A stretch of DNA of 64,000 bases, taken from Sharpea azabuensis DSM 18934. Its GTDB lineage: Bacteria; Bacillota_I; Bacilli_A; Erysipelotrichales; Coprobacillaceae. Below are positions 8,750-17,609 of the stretch, one piece after another. Numbering within the stretch: position 1 is the stretch's first letter; each line of letters begins with the position of its first letter. Made by a program: the position numbers and the translations under genes. Below the pieces are notes generated by a model. The model was not told the DNA's origin and did no database searches. It saw only the letters and a list, made by a program, of their open reading frames with translations. Location of the stretch: assembly GCF_000702165.1 (NCBI RefSeq), contig NZ_JNKU01000003.1, forward strand, positions 30,165 through 94,164, written 5' to 3'.

Positions 8750-9948
8750 TATCGAGTACGAACCACCTTATCTAATAAAGAATAACCAATGCCTGGGTTC
8801 TCGACATTGAAATTATCAGCAATTGTTGCACCGATAACAGCATAGCTATCAAGTATGCCCAGTTTTTCTGGATGAGCTAATGATTTGCTATACATAAGGA
8901 GTGGGACATGTTCACGTGTGTGATCTGTTCCCTTCCATGTTGGATCATTGCCATGATCAGCTGTAATCATCAATAAATCATCATCATGCATATTACGCAT
9001 TAATTCATCAAGCTGTTTATCAAACAATTCGATTGCATCCCCATAGCCAATCGCATTACGACGATGTCCATAAACCGCATCAAAATCAACAAGATTTACG
9101 AAGATAAGACCTTCTTGTTCTTTCTTTGCAAGTTCAATCGTTTTCATCATACCATCTGTATTATCATCAGTATGAATACCTTCAGTAATTCCTTCATTTA
9201 CAAAGATATCAGGAATCTTTCCAACTCCAACAACATCTAATCCATTATCCTTTAGACTGTTTAAAACAGTGCGGCCAAATGGCTTAAGGGCATAGTCATG
9301 ACGATGTGGAGTACGCTTGAATTCCCCTTTCTTATGTCCTACAAAAGGGCGAGCAATGACACGGCCGACTTTCCATTCATCCTTCATTAATAATTCTCGA
9401 GCAATCTCACAAGCTTTGTAAAGCTCATCAAGAGGTATGATTTCTTCATTAGCAGCAATCTGGAATACAGAATCTGCTGATGTATAAACAATCCAATCAC
9501 CTGTTTCAAGCTGATGTTCCCCAAACTTATCAAGAATAACCGTGCCACTCTCTGCATAATTGCCAACACATTTACGACCAGTTTTTTCTTCGAATAGTTT
9601 TATAAATTCATCAGGAAAGCCAGTATCTGTAAATGTCTGGAAAGGCTTATCGATCTTTAAGCCCATCATTTCCCAATGGCCAGTCATAGTATCTTTCCCA
9701 TTTGAAACTTCACGTAAGGCAGCTGTTGTCCCTAGCTGATGAGGAACTTTATGAATACCCATAAAATCACCTAAATTACCAAGTCCAAGTCCTTCCATGT
9801 TTTCGACGTAAAGACCATTTTTAGCCTGTGCAATATGACCAATGGTATTTGCTCCTTCATCGCCAAATTTTGCTGCATCTTCGGCATTTCCAATGCCCAT
9901 TGAATCACAGACAATCAGAAAAACACGCTTATACTCTTTATAACTCAT
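8749..9948 (-). CDS. deoB: Phosphopentomutase
   Basis: Interconverts (deoxy)ribose 1-phosphate and 5-phosphate in nucleoside catabolism, in the cytoplasm. The 399-residue protein opens with MSYKEYKRVFLIVCDSMGIG, the metal-binding CDSMGIG of alkaline-phosphatase-superfamily phosphopentomutases. Further sites are the DTMTGHWEMMGL phosphothreonine region, FVNLVDFDAVYGHRR and the metal site MITADHGNDPTW followed by DHTREHVPLL. The longer reading (from 10011) would run into xerD and has no ribosome site, so I take the ATG at 9948. It follows xerD with a 4-nt gap; xerD-deoB adjacency is common in Firmicutes. Confidence 0.95.
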   Translation of the reverse strand: MSYKEYKRVFLIVCDSMGIGNAEDAAKFGDEGANTIGHIAQAKNGLYVENMEGLGLGNLGDFMGIHKVPHQLGTTAALREVSNGKDTMTGHWEMMGLKIDKPFQTFTDTGFPDEFIKLFEEKTGRKCVGNYAESGTVILDKFGEHQLETGDWIVYTSADSVFQIAANEEIIPLDELYKACEIARELLMKDEWKVGRVIARPFVGHKKGEFKRTPHRHDYALKPFGRTVLNSLKDNGLDVVGVGKIPDIFVNEGITEGIHTDDNTDGMMKTIELAKKEQEGLIFVNLVDFDAVYGHRRNAIGYGDAIELFDKQLDELMRNMHDDDLLMITADHGNDPTWKGTDHTREHVPLLMYSKSLAHPEKLGILDSYAVIGATIADNFNVENPGIGYSLLDKVVRTR

Positions 9949-9952
9949 TTTT

Positions 9953-10840
9953 TCATCCTTCTTCCTTGTTTCTATGAAAGAAACGTTTATAATCTTCAAC
10001 AATCTTTTCATTTGCTACATGCGTATAGATTGTTGTTGTTGCTATATCGCTATGCCCAAGCAATTCTTGAATGCTTCTTAAATCTGCTTCGCCATCAAGT
10101 AAAGTTGTGGCAAAAGTATGTCTTAATGTGTGTGGGCTAAAATGTTCTTTAATACCTGCTTTATGCGCATATTTTTGCAGAATATTATAGAAATTCTCAC
10201 GACTGACCATCTTGCCTGAATGATTTAAGAAAATCAATGTGCTATCTAGCTTATCAAGTTTATGACGATCATGCCTAATAAAGTCTTCAAGCATTTCACT
10301 CGTCTTATCATCTAATGGTATTAAGCGTTCCTTATTCCCTTTACCAATCACGCGAATACGTTTAGCCTTAAAATTAAAATCATTGGTTGTAAGATGGACA
10401 AGCTCACTGACTCTAACACCACTTGTTAAACAAAGTAAAATCATTAAGTAATCTCGTTTACCTTCAGGTGAAGTGAAATCGATTGCTTGTAAAACCTGCG
10501 TTATAGTTTCAAGACTGATAATACGGGGTAGATGTTCATGACTTCGAGGCATATCAATATTGTCCATGATATTATGACTGACAAGATGATTTCTTGTTAA
10601 GTAAAGAAAAAACTGTCTTAGCGTCACGAGCTTTCGCGTAATTGATGATGAGGCATAATGTTCATTAAGATAGCTTAGATATTGCTCTACATCATGCTCA
10701 TTTATTGCTTGGACATCTTTATTTATATAAGAGAGAAACTGCCTGAGATCACGAAGATAATTTGTTGTTGTATTCTCACTCAAACCTTTCTCTAGAAGCA
10801 AATAAGTTTCAAACTCTTTTAAGTAATCACTCTGTCGCAT
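9953..10840 (-). CDS. xerD: Site-specific tyrosine recombinase XerD
   Basis: A 295-residue Xer recombinase that, with XerC or alone as partner of FtsK, resolves chromosome dimers at dif. It has an N-terminal SAM-like domain (LKEFETYLLLEKGLSENTT) and a catalytic domain with arginine in TSGVRVSELVHL (about residue 145), HTLRHTFATTLL (about 243), LGHSDIATTTIYTHV with the tyrosine nucleophile around 275. The length is exactly typical for XerC/D. The neighbour deoB, as in Bacillus ripX-drm, favours XerD over XerC. Unlike the trio at the left edge, its base composition fits the chromosome. A promoter lies just upstream at 10856-10885. Confidence 0.92.
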   Translation of the reverse strand: MRQSDYLKEFETYLLLEKGLSENTTTNYLRDLRQFLSYINKDVQAINEHDVEQYLSYLNEHYASSSITRKLVTLRQFFLYLTRNHLVSHNIMDNIDMPRSHEHLPRIISLETITQVLQAIDFTSPEGKRDYLMILLCLTSGVRVSELVHLTTNDFNFKAKRIRVIGKGNKERLIPLDDKTSEMLEDFIRHDRHKLDKLDSTLIFLNHSGKMVSRENFYNILQKYAHKAGIKEHFSPHTLRHTFATTLLDGEADLRSIQELLGHSDIATTTIYTHVANEKIVEDYKRFFHRNKEEG

Positions 10841-10855
10841 AATATCACCATCAAT

Positions 10856-10885
10856 ATTATATCAATATTACATATTAAATACCAA
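10856..10885 (-). promoter_or_regulatory. Promoter of xerD-deoB
   Basis: On the minus strand TTGGTA (10880-10885), 18-nt spacer, TATAAT (10856-10861), about 16 nt before the xerD start. Confidence 0.6.
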
Positions 10886-10892
10886 GAAGGTA

Positions 10893-12065
10893 CTAAGAAT
10901 TCTTTTGCAGTAAATCACTAGCTTTCATAAGGCCCAAGTTCTCCTTATTAAAGAACTTAATGAGCTGCTCAACATTATCTTCTTGCGGTGCTTCAATACG
11001 ATCAAATAGAGATATTTGTTCTTTGACTTCATTTTGTGGTTTGACATCATTCAAACTGATACCAATCAGCCTTACTCTTTCACCATTATAAACATTTCTA
11101 AGAAGCATCAAGGCATAGGAATATATGTCTTCAGAATTGTTTGTATAATGCTCCAAAGGTATTTGTCTCGTGATTGCATGCACAAGATCAAACTTTAATG
11201 TGATTGCAATATTATTCGTTACCATCGCACTCTTTTTCGCCCTTTTAGATACACAATCGGCAATATTTTTAAAAGCTTCAGCTATTTCATCAATACCCTC
11301 TAAATCATTTTCAAATGTTTCTGAATTACTAATAGATTTAGCTTGTCTTTCTTCATAATGCACTTTTCGATCATCACGACCATTAGCTTCATGAAAGAAG
11401 ATCAAAGCATTATTACCCATGACCTGCTTCAACAGTGTATAGTTATCACGATTAGCCACATCTCCAATCGTCATAATACCCACTTCTTTTAATTTTGCAG
11501 CTGTCTTCTTACCAATCCCAAACATTTCACCAACATCCATTGGCCACAATATTTGTCTAATATTACTTTGTGTAAGAATAGTAATACCCATTGGTTTCTT
11601 CATATCACTTGCCATCTTGGAAAGAAATTTATTGGGTGAAATGCCTATTGAACAAGACAATCCTAATGTTTCATAGACTTCTTTTTGGATGGCTAAAGCT
11701 ATACCATAGGGTTGTTCATGTGTCTTGGTAATACGTTCCGATAAATCCAGATAACCCTCATCTATCGAAGCAATCTCTAAATAGGGGCTATATTTTTTAA
11801 TAATGGTAAAAAACTTATGTGATAGTTCATGATAATAATCAAAATGTGGCTCTATAATAACAAGGTTCTGACATTTACTTTTGGCCATATAAAGGGGCAT
11901 GGCTGAATGAATTCCAAGTTTTCTTGCTTCATAGCTAGCTGTTGAAACAACAGAACGCTTTGAATCATGAGCAATGACAACAGGCATCCCTTTGAGTTCT
12001 GGATGCTTTATAAGTTCACATGATACATAGAAAGCATTTAAATCAATATGAAATATCACACGCAT
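10893..12065 (-). CDS. dinB: DNA polymerase IV (Y family)
   Basis: Error-prone translesion polymerase. The palm begins MRVIFHIDLNAFYVSCE with the first catalytic Asp (residue 6), then the second acidic pair in EIASIDEGYLDLS (about 107). GISPNKFLSKMASDMKKP and the HhH thumb IGKKTAAKLKEVGI follow. A little-finger domain comes next, and the C-terminus has QISLFDRIE, which fits the beta-clamp-binding consensus (QxxLF). The ATG at 12065 has AAGGGGG 6 nt upstream; the longer open frame reaches into an inverted repeat and is not coding. 390 residues is slightly long for DinB but within range. I see no LexA-type box upstream. Confidence 0.93.
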   Translation of the reverse strand: MRVIFHIDLNAFYVSCELIKHPELKGMPVVIAHDSKRSVVSTASYEARKLGIHSAMPLYMAKSKCQNLVIIEPHFDYYHELSHKFFTIIKKYSPYLEIASIDEGYLDLSERITKTHEQPYGIALAIQKEVYETLGLSCSIGISPNKFLSKMASDMKKPMGITILTQSNIRQILWPMDVGEMFGIGKKTAAKLKEVGIMTIGDVANRDNYTLLKQVMGNNALIFFHEANGRDDRKVHYEERQAKSISNSETFENDLEGIDEIAEAFKNIADCVSKRAKKSAMVTNNIAITLKFDLVHAITRQIPLEHYTNNSEDIYSYALMLLRNVYNGERVRLIGISLNDVKPQNEVKEQISLFDRIEAPQEDNVEQLIKFFNKENLGLMKASDLLQKNS

Positions 12066-12149
12066 AATAATCCCCCTTGTTTCTATCACTTGATCTAAGC
12101 CAAATACTTTAAAATAATCGGCATTAAATATCTTGCAATATAGTGACGC

Positions 12150-12185
12150 CATTCATCCCATAGCCTAAGGGCCATGGGATGAATG
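12150..12185. repeat. Perfect 12-bp inverted repeat between recN and dinB
   Basis: CATTCATCCCAT at 12150-12161 and ATGGGATGAATG at 12174-12185 flank a 12-nt centre that can add three more pairs. There is no T-run on either side, so it is not a standard terminator. It could be an operator or an mRNA hairpin in the recN-dinB spacer. Confidence 0.7.
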
Positions 12186-12225
12186 CAGATAATATGTAAT
12201 CTTTAATTTCCTCAACAATGCACTT

Positions 12226-13872
12226 CTAATTATGAACTAATAAGCTACGTGCATTATTGAGTGCTTCTTCTGTAATACTATCACCAGATAGCAATTTAGC
12301 AATCTCTTTAATACGATTTTCACCAATCACTTGCTGGATGCTTGTATATGTTTCATTATCCTCGCTCTCTTTATTGAGGACATAATGATTCAATGCATGA
12401 ACTGCAACTTGTGGCAAATGCGTAATACAAATGACCTGCTTGTTTTTGGAAAGCTCCTCCATCTTGCGCCCAATCGCATCAGCGACTTTCCCACTAACTC
12501 CAGTATCAACTTCATCAAAGATAACCGTATCAACAAATGCCTGATTCAAGGTAATAATCTTAATTGCTAGCATCACACGTGATATTTCACCACCGGATGC
12601 TGATTCATTAAGAGGTGTAAAAGCCTGGCCGGCATTCATGGAAACCTTAAAGACAACCTTATCAATGCCTTCTTTACTTAACTCTGTTTCTTCAAAATCA
12701 ACCTTGAACTGCGCTTTATCCAAATAGAGATCAACTAATTGCTGTTGAATAAGACTTTCAAATTCTAAGGCATATTCCATTCTTTGCTGATGCCATTGCT
12801 TGGCCTTGTTCAAAGCAAGATTATAGTAATGATCTTTTTGTTCTTCTAGTTCTTCAAGAACCTCATCACGATGCAGACTAGCATCAATTTTTTCTTTAAG
12901 CTCATCACGAGCTTCATAAATAGCTTTCATGCTATAGCCATATTTACGCTGCAATCTTTGAATCTTGAATAATTCTTCATTGATTTCATTAAAACGATAT
13001 TCATCAAAATCAATATCATCATAACTATTCATCAATGAAGAGATAATATCGGACAACGTATAGTATTCATTATAGAGCTTATTATAATCATCTTTAAAAT
13101 CATCATAATCTTTAACACTTTCCAATTCATCAATCGCATTCTGTAACTGTTCTAGAACTCCATGGCTGTCATTGACAAGATGATCAAATGTGCGCATATG
13201 CGTATTCAATTTCTCATAGTTCTTCATCATTTCAGCTTCATGTTCAAGATTTTCAATATCATCATCAGTATATTCTAAATCCTTCAGTTCTTCATATTGT
13301 GATTGGTAATATTCAATACGTTCATCACTCATATCTACTTCATTAATATCTCTAATCTTTTTTACAAGATCACGATAGTGTCGATAGTAATCAAGATAGT
13401 CATTTCTGAATGTATCATCATCAATAAAACGATCTAATATTGTGATGTGGTTTTTAATAGAAAAAATTGTTTGTGTCTCAAATTGTGAATGAATATGAAT
13501 AAGATAGGGCGCTATAATCTTTAATGCAGCATTTGTGACCGGACGATAATTCACTTTAATCGTAGATTTCCCATTCGCATGTATCTCTTTGTGAATAATA
13601 ATGTCGTTATCAAAGTCTATACCTATTTCTTCAAAAGCTTTTACTGCCTCCTGATTTTCATCAATCTCAAAGAAACCTTCAATAATAGCTTTTTCCTTGC
13701 CATGTCTGACAAGCTGAGCACTTGATCGATTACCACACAGCTGACCAATTGCATCAATAATAATGGATTTACCAGCACCAGTTTCCCCGGTTAGGACACT
13801 CATGCCTTCATGAAAATCCACCTGCATCTCATCAATAATAACAAATGAAGAAATATAAAGACTTTTAAGCAT
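12226..13872 (-). CDS. recN: DNA repair protein RecN
   Basis: SMC-like ATPase recruited to double-strand breaks. The N-terminus MLKSLYISSFVIIDEMQVDF leads to Walker A GETGAGKSIIIDAIG (residues about 30-44). Long helical coiled-coil arms follow, roughly residues 150-370, rich in E/D/Y. The C-terminal lobe has the ABC signature in SASGGEISRVMLAIK and Walker B TVIFDEVDTGVSG (about 450), then CITHLPQVA. At 548 residues it is complete. It starts 3 nt after tlyA and closes the nusB-xseA-xseB-ispA-dxs-tlyA-recN unit, an order well known in Firmicutes. Confidence 0.95.
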   Translation of the reverse strand: MLKSLYISSFVIIDEMQVDFHEGMSVLTGETGAGKSIIIDAIGQLCGNRSSAQLVRHGKEKAIIEGFFEIDENQEAVKAFEEIGIDFDNDIIIHKEIHANGKSTIKVNYRPVTNAALKIIAPYLIHIHSQFETQTIFSIKNHITILDRFIDDDTFRNDYLDYYRHYRDLVKKIRDINEVDMSDERIEYYQSQYEELKDLEYTDDDIENLEHEAEMMKNYEKLNTHMRTFDHLVNDSHGVLEQLQNAIDELESVKDYDDFKDDYNKLYNEYYTLSDIISSLMNSYDDIDFDEYRFNEINEELFKIQRLQRKYGYSMKAIYEARDELKEKIDASLHRDEVLEELEEQKDHYYNLALNKAKQWHQQRMEYALEFESLIQQQLVDLYLDKAQFKVDFEETELSKEGIDKVVFKVSMNAGQAFTPLNESASGGEISRVMLAIKIITLNQAFVDTVIFDEVDTGVSGKVADAIGRKMEELSKNKQVICITHLPQVAVHALNHYVLNKESEDNETYTSIQQVIGENRIKEIAKLLSGDSITEEALNNARSLLVHN

Positions 13873-13875
13873 ATG

Positions 13876-14685
13876 TTACTCACCTCTTTCAAAATGATAA
13901 TGTGCTTCTTTAACGACACTTTCAATATCAATTGGCATATCTTTTCCTTTTTCAAGAACAAAGTGTCCTAAAAATTCGATATTGCCTTCCCCACCTGTTA
14001 TAGGTGAATATGTTAAACCTTGAATAGAGAAACCATTCTCTATAGCATAACCAATAACTTTTTTAATCACTTCAGTATGCACTTTACTATCTTTGACAAT
14101 GCCATGTTTGCCAACTTGTTCACGTCCCGCCTCAAATTGCGGTTTGATCAAAGCAGCAACATGACCACCAGGTACAAGAATGTTTTTCAAGGCTGCAAAA
14201 ATATGAGAAAGGGAGATAAATGAAACATCAATAGAAGCTACCTCCGGCTGACCTTCTTTAAAATCATCAAGCGTGCAATAACGAAAGTTTGTTTGTTCCA
14301 TAACAATAACACGCTCATCATTACGCAATTTCCAGACTAGCTGATTTGTACCAACGTCAAGCGCATAGACTCTCACTGCTCCATTTTGTAAAGCACAATC
14401 CGTAAAGCCACCAGTAGATGAGCCTATATCAAGCATTATTTTTCCTTTCAGATCCAAATCAAATGATGAAATAGCTTTTTCTAGCTTAAGTCCTCCTCGA
14501 GAGACATATTTAAGCTTTTCACCTTTGATAGCTAGAATTGTGTCAGTAGGAATTTTCATACCAGGTTTGTCTAATTTCTGATGATCATCGTGAACCAGGC
14601 CGGCCATAATAGCTCGTTTTGCTTTTTCTCTTGATTCAAAAAGTCCTTGCTCAACACACAAAACATCTACTCGTTCCTTAGCCAT
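13876..14685 (-). CDS. tlyA: TlyA family rRNA 2'-O-methyltransferase
   Basis: Residues 1-60 form an S4 RNA-binding domain (ERVDVLCVEQGLFESREKAK), followed by an FtsJ/RrmJ-like SAM-dependent methyltransferase fold. In it the SAM site is MLDIGSSTGGFTDCALQ (about 85-100), YALDVGTNQLVWKLR follows, and KPQFEAGREQVGKHGIV carries the catalytic lysine. Characterised members methylate ribose of cytidines in 16S and 23S rRNA. The 269-residue length is normal. It overlaps dxs by 8 bp and precedes recN, consistent with a single transcript. Confidence 0.9.
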   Translation of the reverse strand: MAKERVDVLCVEQGLFESREKAKRAIMAGLVHDDHQKLDKPGMKIPTDTILAIKGEKLKYVSRGGLKLEKAISSFDLDLKGKIMLDIGSSTGGFTDCALQNGAVRVYALDVGTNQLVWKLRNDERVIVMEQTNFRYCTLDDFKEGQPEVASIDVSFISLSHIFAALKNILVPGGHVAALIKPQFEAGREQVGKHGIVKDSKVHTEVIKKVIGYAIENGFSIQGLTYSPITGGEGNIEFLGHFVLEKGKDMPIDIESVVKEAHYHFERGE

Positions 14686-16537
14686 TTTGACACTCCTTAA
14701 TCTTTTTCAGAAGATCATCGATGGATAATCCTTCAACCTTTAATAACTGTCTAACATCACCATGTGTTACATAATGATCACCAATGCCCATTGCATGCAA
14801 TTCAATAGAATAGTTATGTTGTGTATAGAAGAAACTCATTGCTTCACCTAAGCCCCCCATCAACATATCCGTTTCATAAACAATAATCTTTGTCTGGGCA
14901 ATTTTCATAAGCATCTTTTCATCCATCGGCTTAAGAAAACATGCATTGATCAGATTGACTGGTAAATCATTTTCTCTAATTAGCTTCGCTACTTCTTTGA
15001 GATGATCACCATATGTAACAACACTTATCTTATTATTTTCATCAAAATATTTTTCTTTCCATGTTCCTACTTCAATAACATCATCTTGATGTTCAGAATG
15101 CTTGTGAATCATATTCTTGCTATAACGAATAATATAAGGGTGATCATGATGATAGTAAGCTGTATTAATCATCAGTTCCGCTTCTTTCTGATTATGAGGT
15201 GCCATGATTATTAGATTAGGAATAGGCATCATATAGCTGATATCAAAGACACCATGATGCGTTGGGCCATCTTCACCCACTAATCCCGCACGATCAATGC
15301 CAATTAAACAAGGCAAGTTCATCCGTGCAATGTCATGATTAAGTTGATCATAGGCACGTTGGGAAAATGAAGAATAGATGGATAGGAAAGGAAACTTATG
15401 ACTAATAGCAAGTCCAGCAGCAAAAGTCATCGCATGTTCTTCCGCAATACCAACATCAAAACTACGATCAGGATAATGCTTGAAGATTTTATTTAGCGCA
15501 CTGCCGGTTATCATTGCTGGTGTTATCACACATATATCATCATGCTTGCCCATTAGGTATTCCACATGATTGGCAATTGCTTCACTCCAGCTTTGATGTT
15601 TGTTATGAATGACTGGCACAATACCTTTTTCTAGATTAAATGGCTTAACACCATGATATAGTCCAATCTTGTCATTTTCAGCTTTTTCATAGCCTTTACC
15701 TTTTATTGTTTCAACATGGACTATAACACTATGGTCATAATCTTTTGCCGTATTCAGTGTTGAAATCAATTCTTCTATGTTATGGCCATCAATAGGTCCT
15801 AAATAATCTAAACCAAGCTTTGTAAAAACAGACTCATCAAGTATATGATCCTTGACAGCATCTTTCATCTTCTTAGTTACTTCATAGACACGTTCACCAG
15901 TCTTGCTTTTCTTCATAAATGTCACATAGTTATTACGGGCATTTTTATATTTCTCTGATACCCTGATTTCGGAAAGCATATTGGAAAGGCCGCCAACATT
16001 CTTAGTGATTGACATATTGTTATCATTAAGAATAACAATCACTTTATGCTTACATGTTCCAAGATAGTTTAAAGCTTCAAATGACTCACCAGACATCATT
16101 GCGGCATCGCCGACAACAGCGATGACCTGATAATCTTCTTTGTTCAAGTCTCTTGCCGTAGCAATTCCGATTGAACCAGAAATGGCTGTTGAAGAATGAC
16201 CTGCTTCCCAGCAATCATATGCACTCTCTTTGCGTTTCTGAAAGCCAGAAATACCGCCAAACTTTCTTAAATCAGGAAAATCCTTTGCCCGGCCTGAAAG
16301 AATCTTATGGACATAGGATTGATGGCCTACGTCAAAAGCTATTTTATCTTTTGGAAAATCAAATACATAATGCAAGGCAACAGTCAGTTCTACAATTCCT
16401 AAATTACTAGAAAAGTGTCCTCCTGTTTTTGCAACAGAATTCATGATAAATGAGCGAATATCCTGAGATAGATCACTCAGTTCTTCTGTTGTCATTGATT
16501 TTAAAAATTTTGAATTTTCTATCTCTTCAATTTTCAA
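14678..16537 (-). CDS. dxs: 1-deoxy-D-xylulose-5-phosphate synthase
   Basis: Condenses pyruvate and glyceraldehyde 3-phosphate, the first step of the MEP isoprenoid pathway; dxr at 47.8 kb is the next step. The thiamine diphosphate site reads VVGDAAMMSGESFEALNY with NDNNMSIT after it (residues about 142-177), so the usual GDG is GDA here. Transketolase-type substrate residues appear in FDVGHQSYVHKIL, LDYLGPIDGHNIE and GIAEEHAMTFAAG, and YSSFSQRAYDQLNHDIA is conserved. 619 residues is full length. It sits 1 nt after ispA, which makes prenyl chains from the products of this pathway. Confidence 0.95.
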   Translation of the reverse strand: MKIEEIENSKFLKSMTTEELSDLSQDIRSFIMNSVAKTGGHFSSNLGIVELTVALHYVFDFPKDKIAFDVGHQSYVHKILSGRAKDFPDLRKFGGISGFQKRKESAYDCWEAGHSSTAISGSIGIATARDLNKEDYQVIAVVGDAAMMSGESFEALNYLGTCKHKVIVILNDNNMSITKNVGGLSNMLSEIRVSEKYKNARNNYVTFMKKSKTGERVYEVTKKMKDAVKDHILDESVFTKLGLDYLGPIDGHNIEELISTLNTAKDYDHSVIVHVETIKGKGYEKAENDKIGLYHGVKPFNLEKGIVPVIHNKHQSWSEAIANHVEYLMGKHDDICVITPAMITGSALNKIFKHYPDRSFDVGIAEEHAMTFAAGLAISHKFPFLSIYSSFSQRAYDQLNHDIARMNLPCLIGIDRAGLVGEDGPTHHGVFDISYMMPIPNLIIMAPHNQKEAELMINTAYYHHDHPYIIRYSKNMIHKHSEHQDDVIEVGTWKEKYFDENNKISVVTYGDHLKEVAKLIRENDLPVNLINACFLKPMDEKMLMKIAQTKIIVYETDMLMGGLGEAMSFFYTQHNYSIELHAMGIGDHYVTHGDVRQLLKVEGLSIDDLLKKIKECQNG

Positions 16538-16538
16538 G

Positions 16539-17384
16539 TTAGTTCACCCTTTTTATTACCTTTTCCAGCAAATCAATCATTATGCCGTGGTTACAAGTCA
16601 TTCCATAAATATCCTCTAAGCATTGCTTAAATAATTCATTTGCATATTCTCTAGATTTTTCTAGACCTAGCAGTGAGACATAGGTTGATTTCCCGTTTTC
16701 TATATCGCTGCCTGCTGTTTTTCCTAAAGTAGCACTGTCGCTTGTGACGTCAAGGATATCATCCTGAATTTGAAAAGCTAATCCTAAATGAAAGCCCAAC
16801 GTACGAAGTGCTTCCTGCTCCTTACCCACAACTATACCTGCCATTTCTAGTGGTGCAGCAATCAGACATCCAGTTTTATAGTGATGAATATCTTCTAATT
16901 CTTTTAGACTAGCCTGATGATTTTCATAATACATATCCTGCTGTTGACCATAGATCATGCCAGAAGCGCCTGAAGATTTAAATAAAAGTGAGGCAAGCTG
17001 AACTTTTAAATGGTCTTCAATAGATGACTGCATAATGACATTCATTGCCTCATTTAATAAGCCATCACCAGCAAGAATTGCTGTTGCTTCATCAAACTGC
17101 TTGTGACAAGTAGGACGCCCTCTTCTTAGATCATCATTGTCCATGGCTGGTAAATCATCATGAATGAGTGAATAAGTATGAATCATCTCGATTGCACAGG
17201 CAACATCCAGATATTCTTGGTAAGGGTAGCCATATGCCTTAAGAGCACTTAATAATAATACTGGTCTCAAGCGTTTGCCACCAGCCATGACAGAATATTT
17301 CATAGCTTCTTTAACAGCACCATCTTTTGGCTTGTTCAGCAATATTTCAAGATGGCTATTGATTTCCTCTATCATTTGTTTCAT
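16539..17384 (-). CDS. ispA: Farnesyl/geranyl diphosphate synthase (polyprenyl synthetase family)
   Basis: Builds C15-class prenyl diphosphates for undecaprenyl and other isoprenoids. The first Asp-rich motif is HDDLPAMDNDDLRRGRPTCH (around residue 85) and the second is FQIQDDILDVTSD (around 215); GGKRLRPVLLL binds the diphosphate. The CHKQ-region and the two-residue spacing DDxxxxDD match bacterial FPP synthases. I start at the ATG at 17384, which has GGTGAT about 5 nt upstream and overlaps xseB by 29 bp; the longer frame to 17447 runs across xseB and is unlikely. The xseB-ispA-dxs order is conserved in Firmicutes. Confidence 0.92.
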   Translation of the reverse strand: MKQMIEEINSHLEILLNKPKDGAVKEAMKYSVMAGGKRLRPVLLLSALKAYGYPYQEYLDVACAIEMIHTYSLIHDDLPAMDNDDLRRGRPTCHKQFDEATAILAGDGLLNEAMNVIMQSSIEDHLKVQLASLLFKSSGASGMIYGQQQDMYYENHQASLKELEDIHHYKTGCLIAAPLEMAGIVVGKEQEALRTLGFHLGLAFQIQDDILDVTSDSATLGKTAGSDIENGKSTYVSLLGLEKSREYANELFKQCLEDIYGMTCNHGIMIDLLEKVIKRVN

Positions 17385-17601
17385 TAGAATCACCTTCATA
17401 TGTCTGCATGCCACCATTTTCATAAATCTTGACAACACGATCTTCAATACTCTTCAACTTGCTGTCACATAGCTTAGCTAGCTCTATTCCCTCTTCATAG
17501 AGAGTTATGCTTTCATCAAGTGTTGCTTTATTTTCTTCAAGAATCTTAATGATCTCATCAAGTCGATTCATTGCTTGTTCATATGTCATATTTTTATCCA
17601 T
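17356..17601 (-). CDS. xseB: Exodeoxyribonuclease VII small subunit
   Basis: An 81-residue protein of the XseB family with the conserved opening MTYEQAMNRLDEIIKILEEN and GIELAKLCDSKLKSIEDRV, both helical and forming a coiled coil that binds XseA. It lies 8 nt after xseA and overlaps the start of ispA, as in many Firmicutes. The last dozen residues are acidic and variable. Confidence 0.93.
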   Translation of the reverse strand: MDKNMTYEQAMNRLDEIIKILEENKATLDESITLYEEGIELAKLCDSKLKSIEDRVVKIYENGGMQTYEGDSNETNDRGNQ

Positions 17602-17609
17602 AATAACCT

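Noticed and set aside
12066..12152. N-terminal extension of DinB
   Set aside because: The extension runs into the inverted repeat; the start at 12065 has a strong ribosome site and matches the family's N-terminus.
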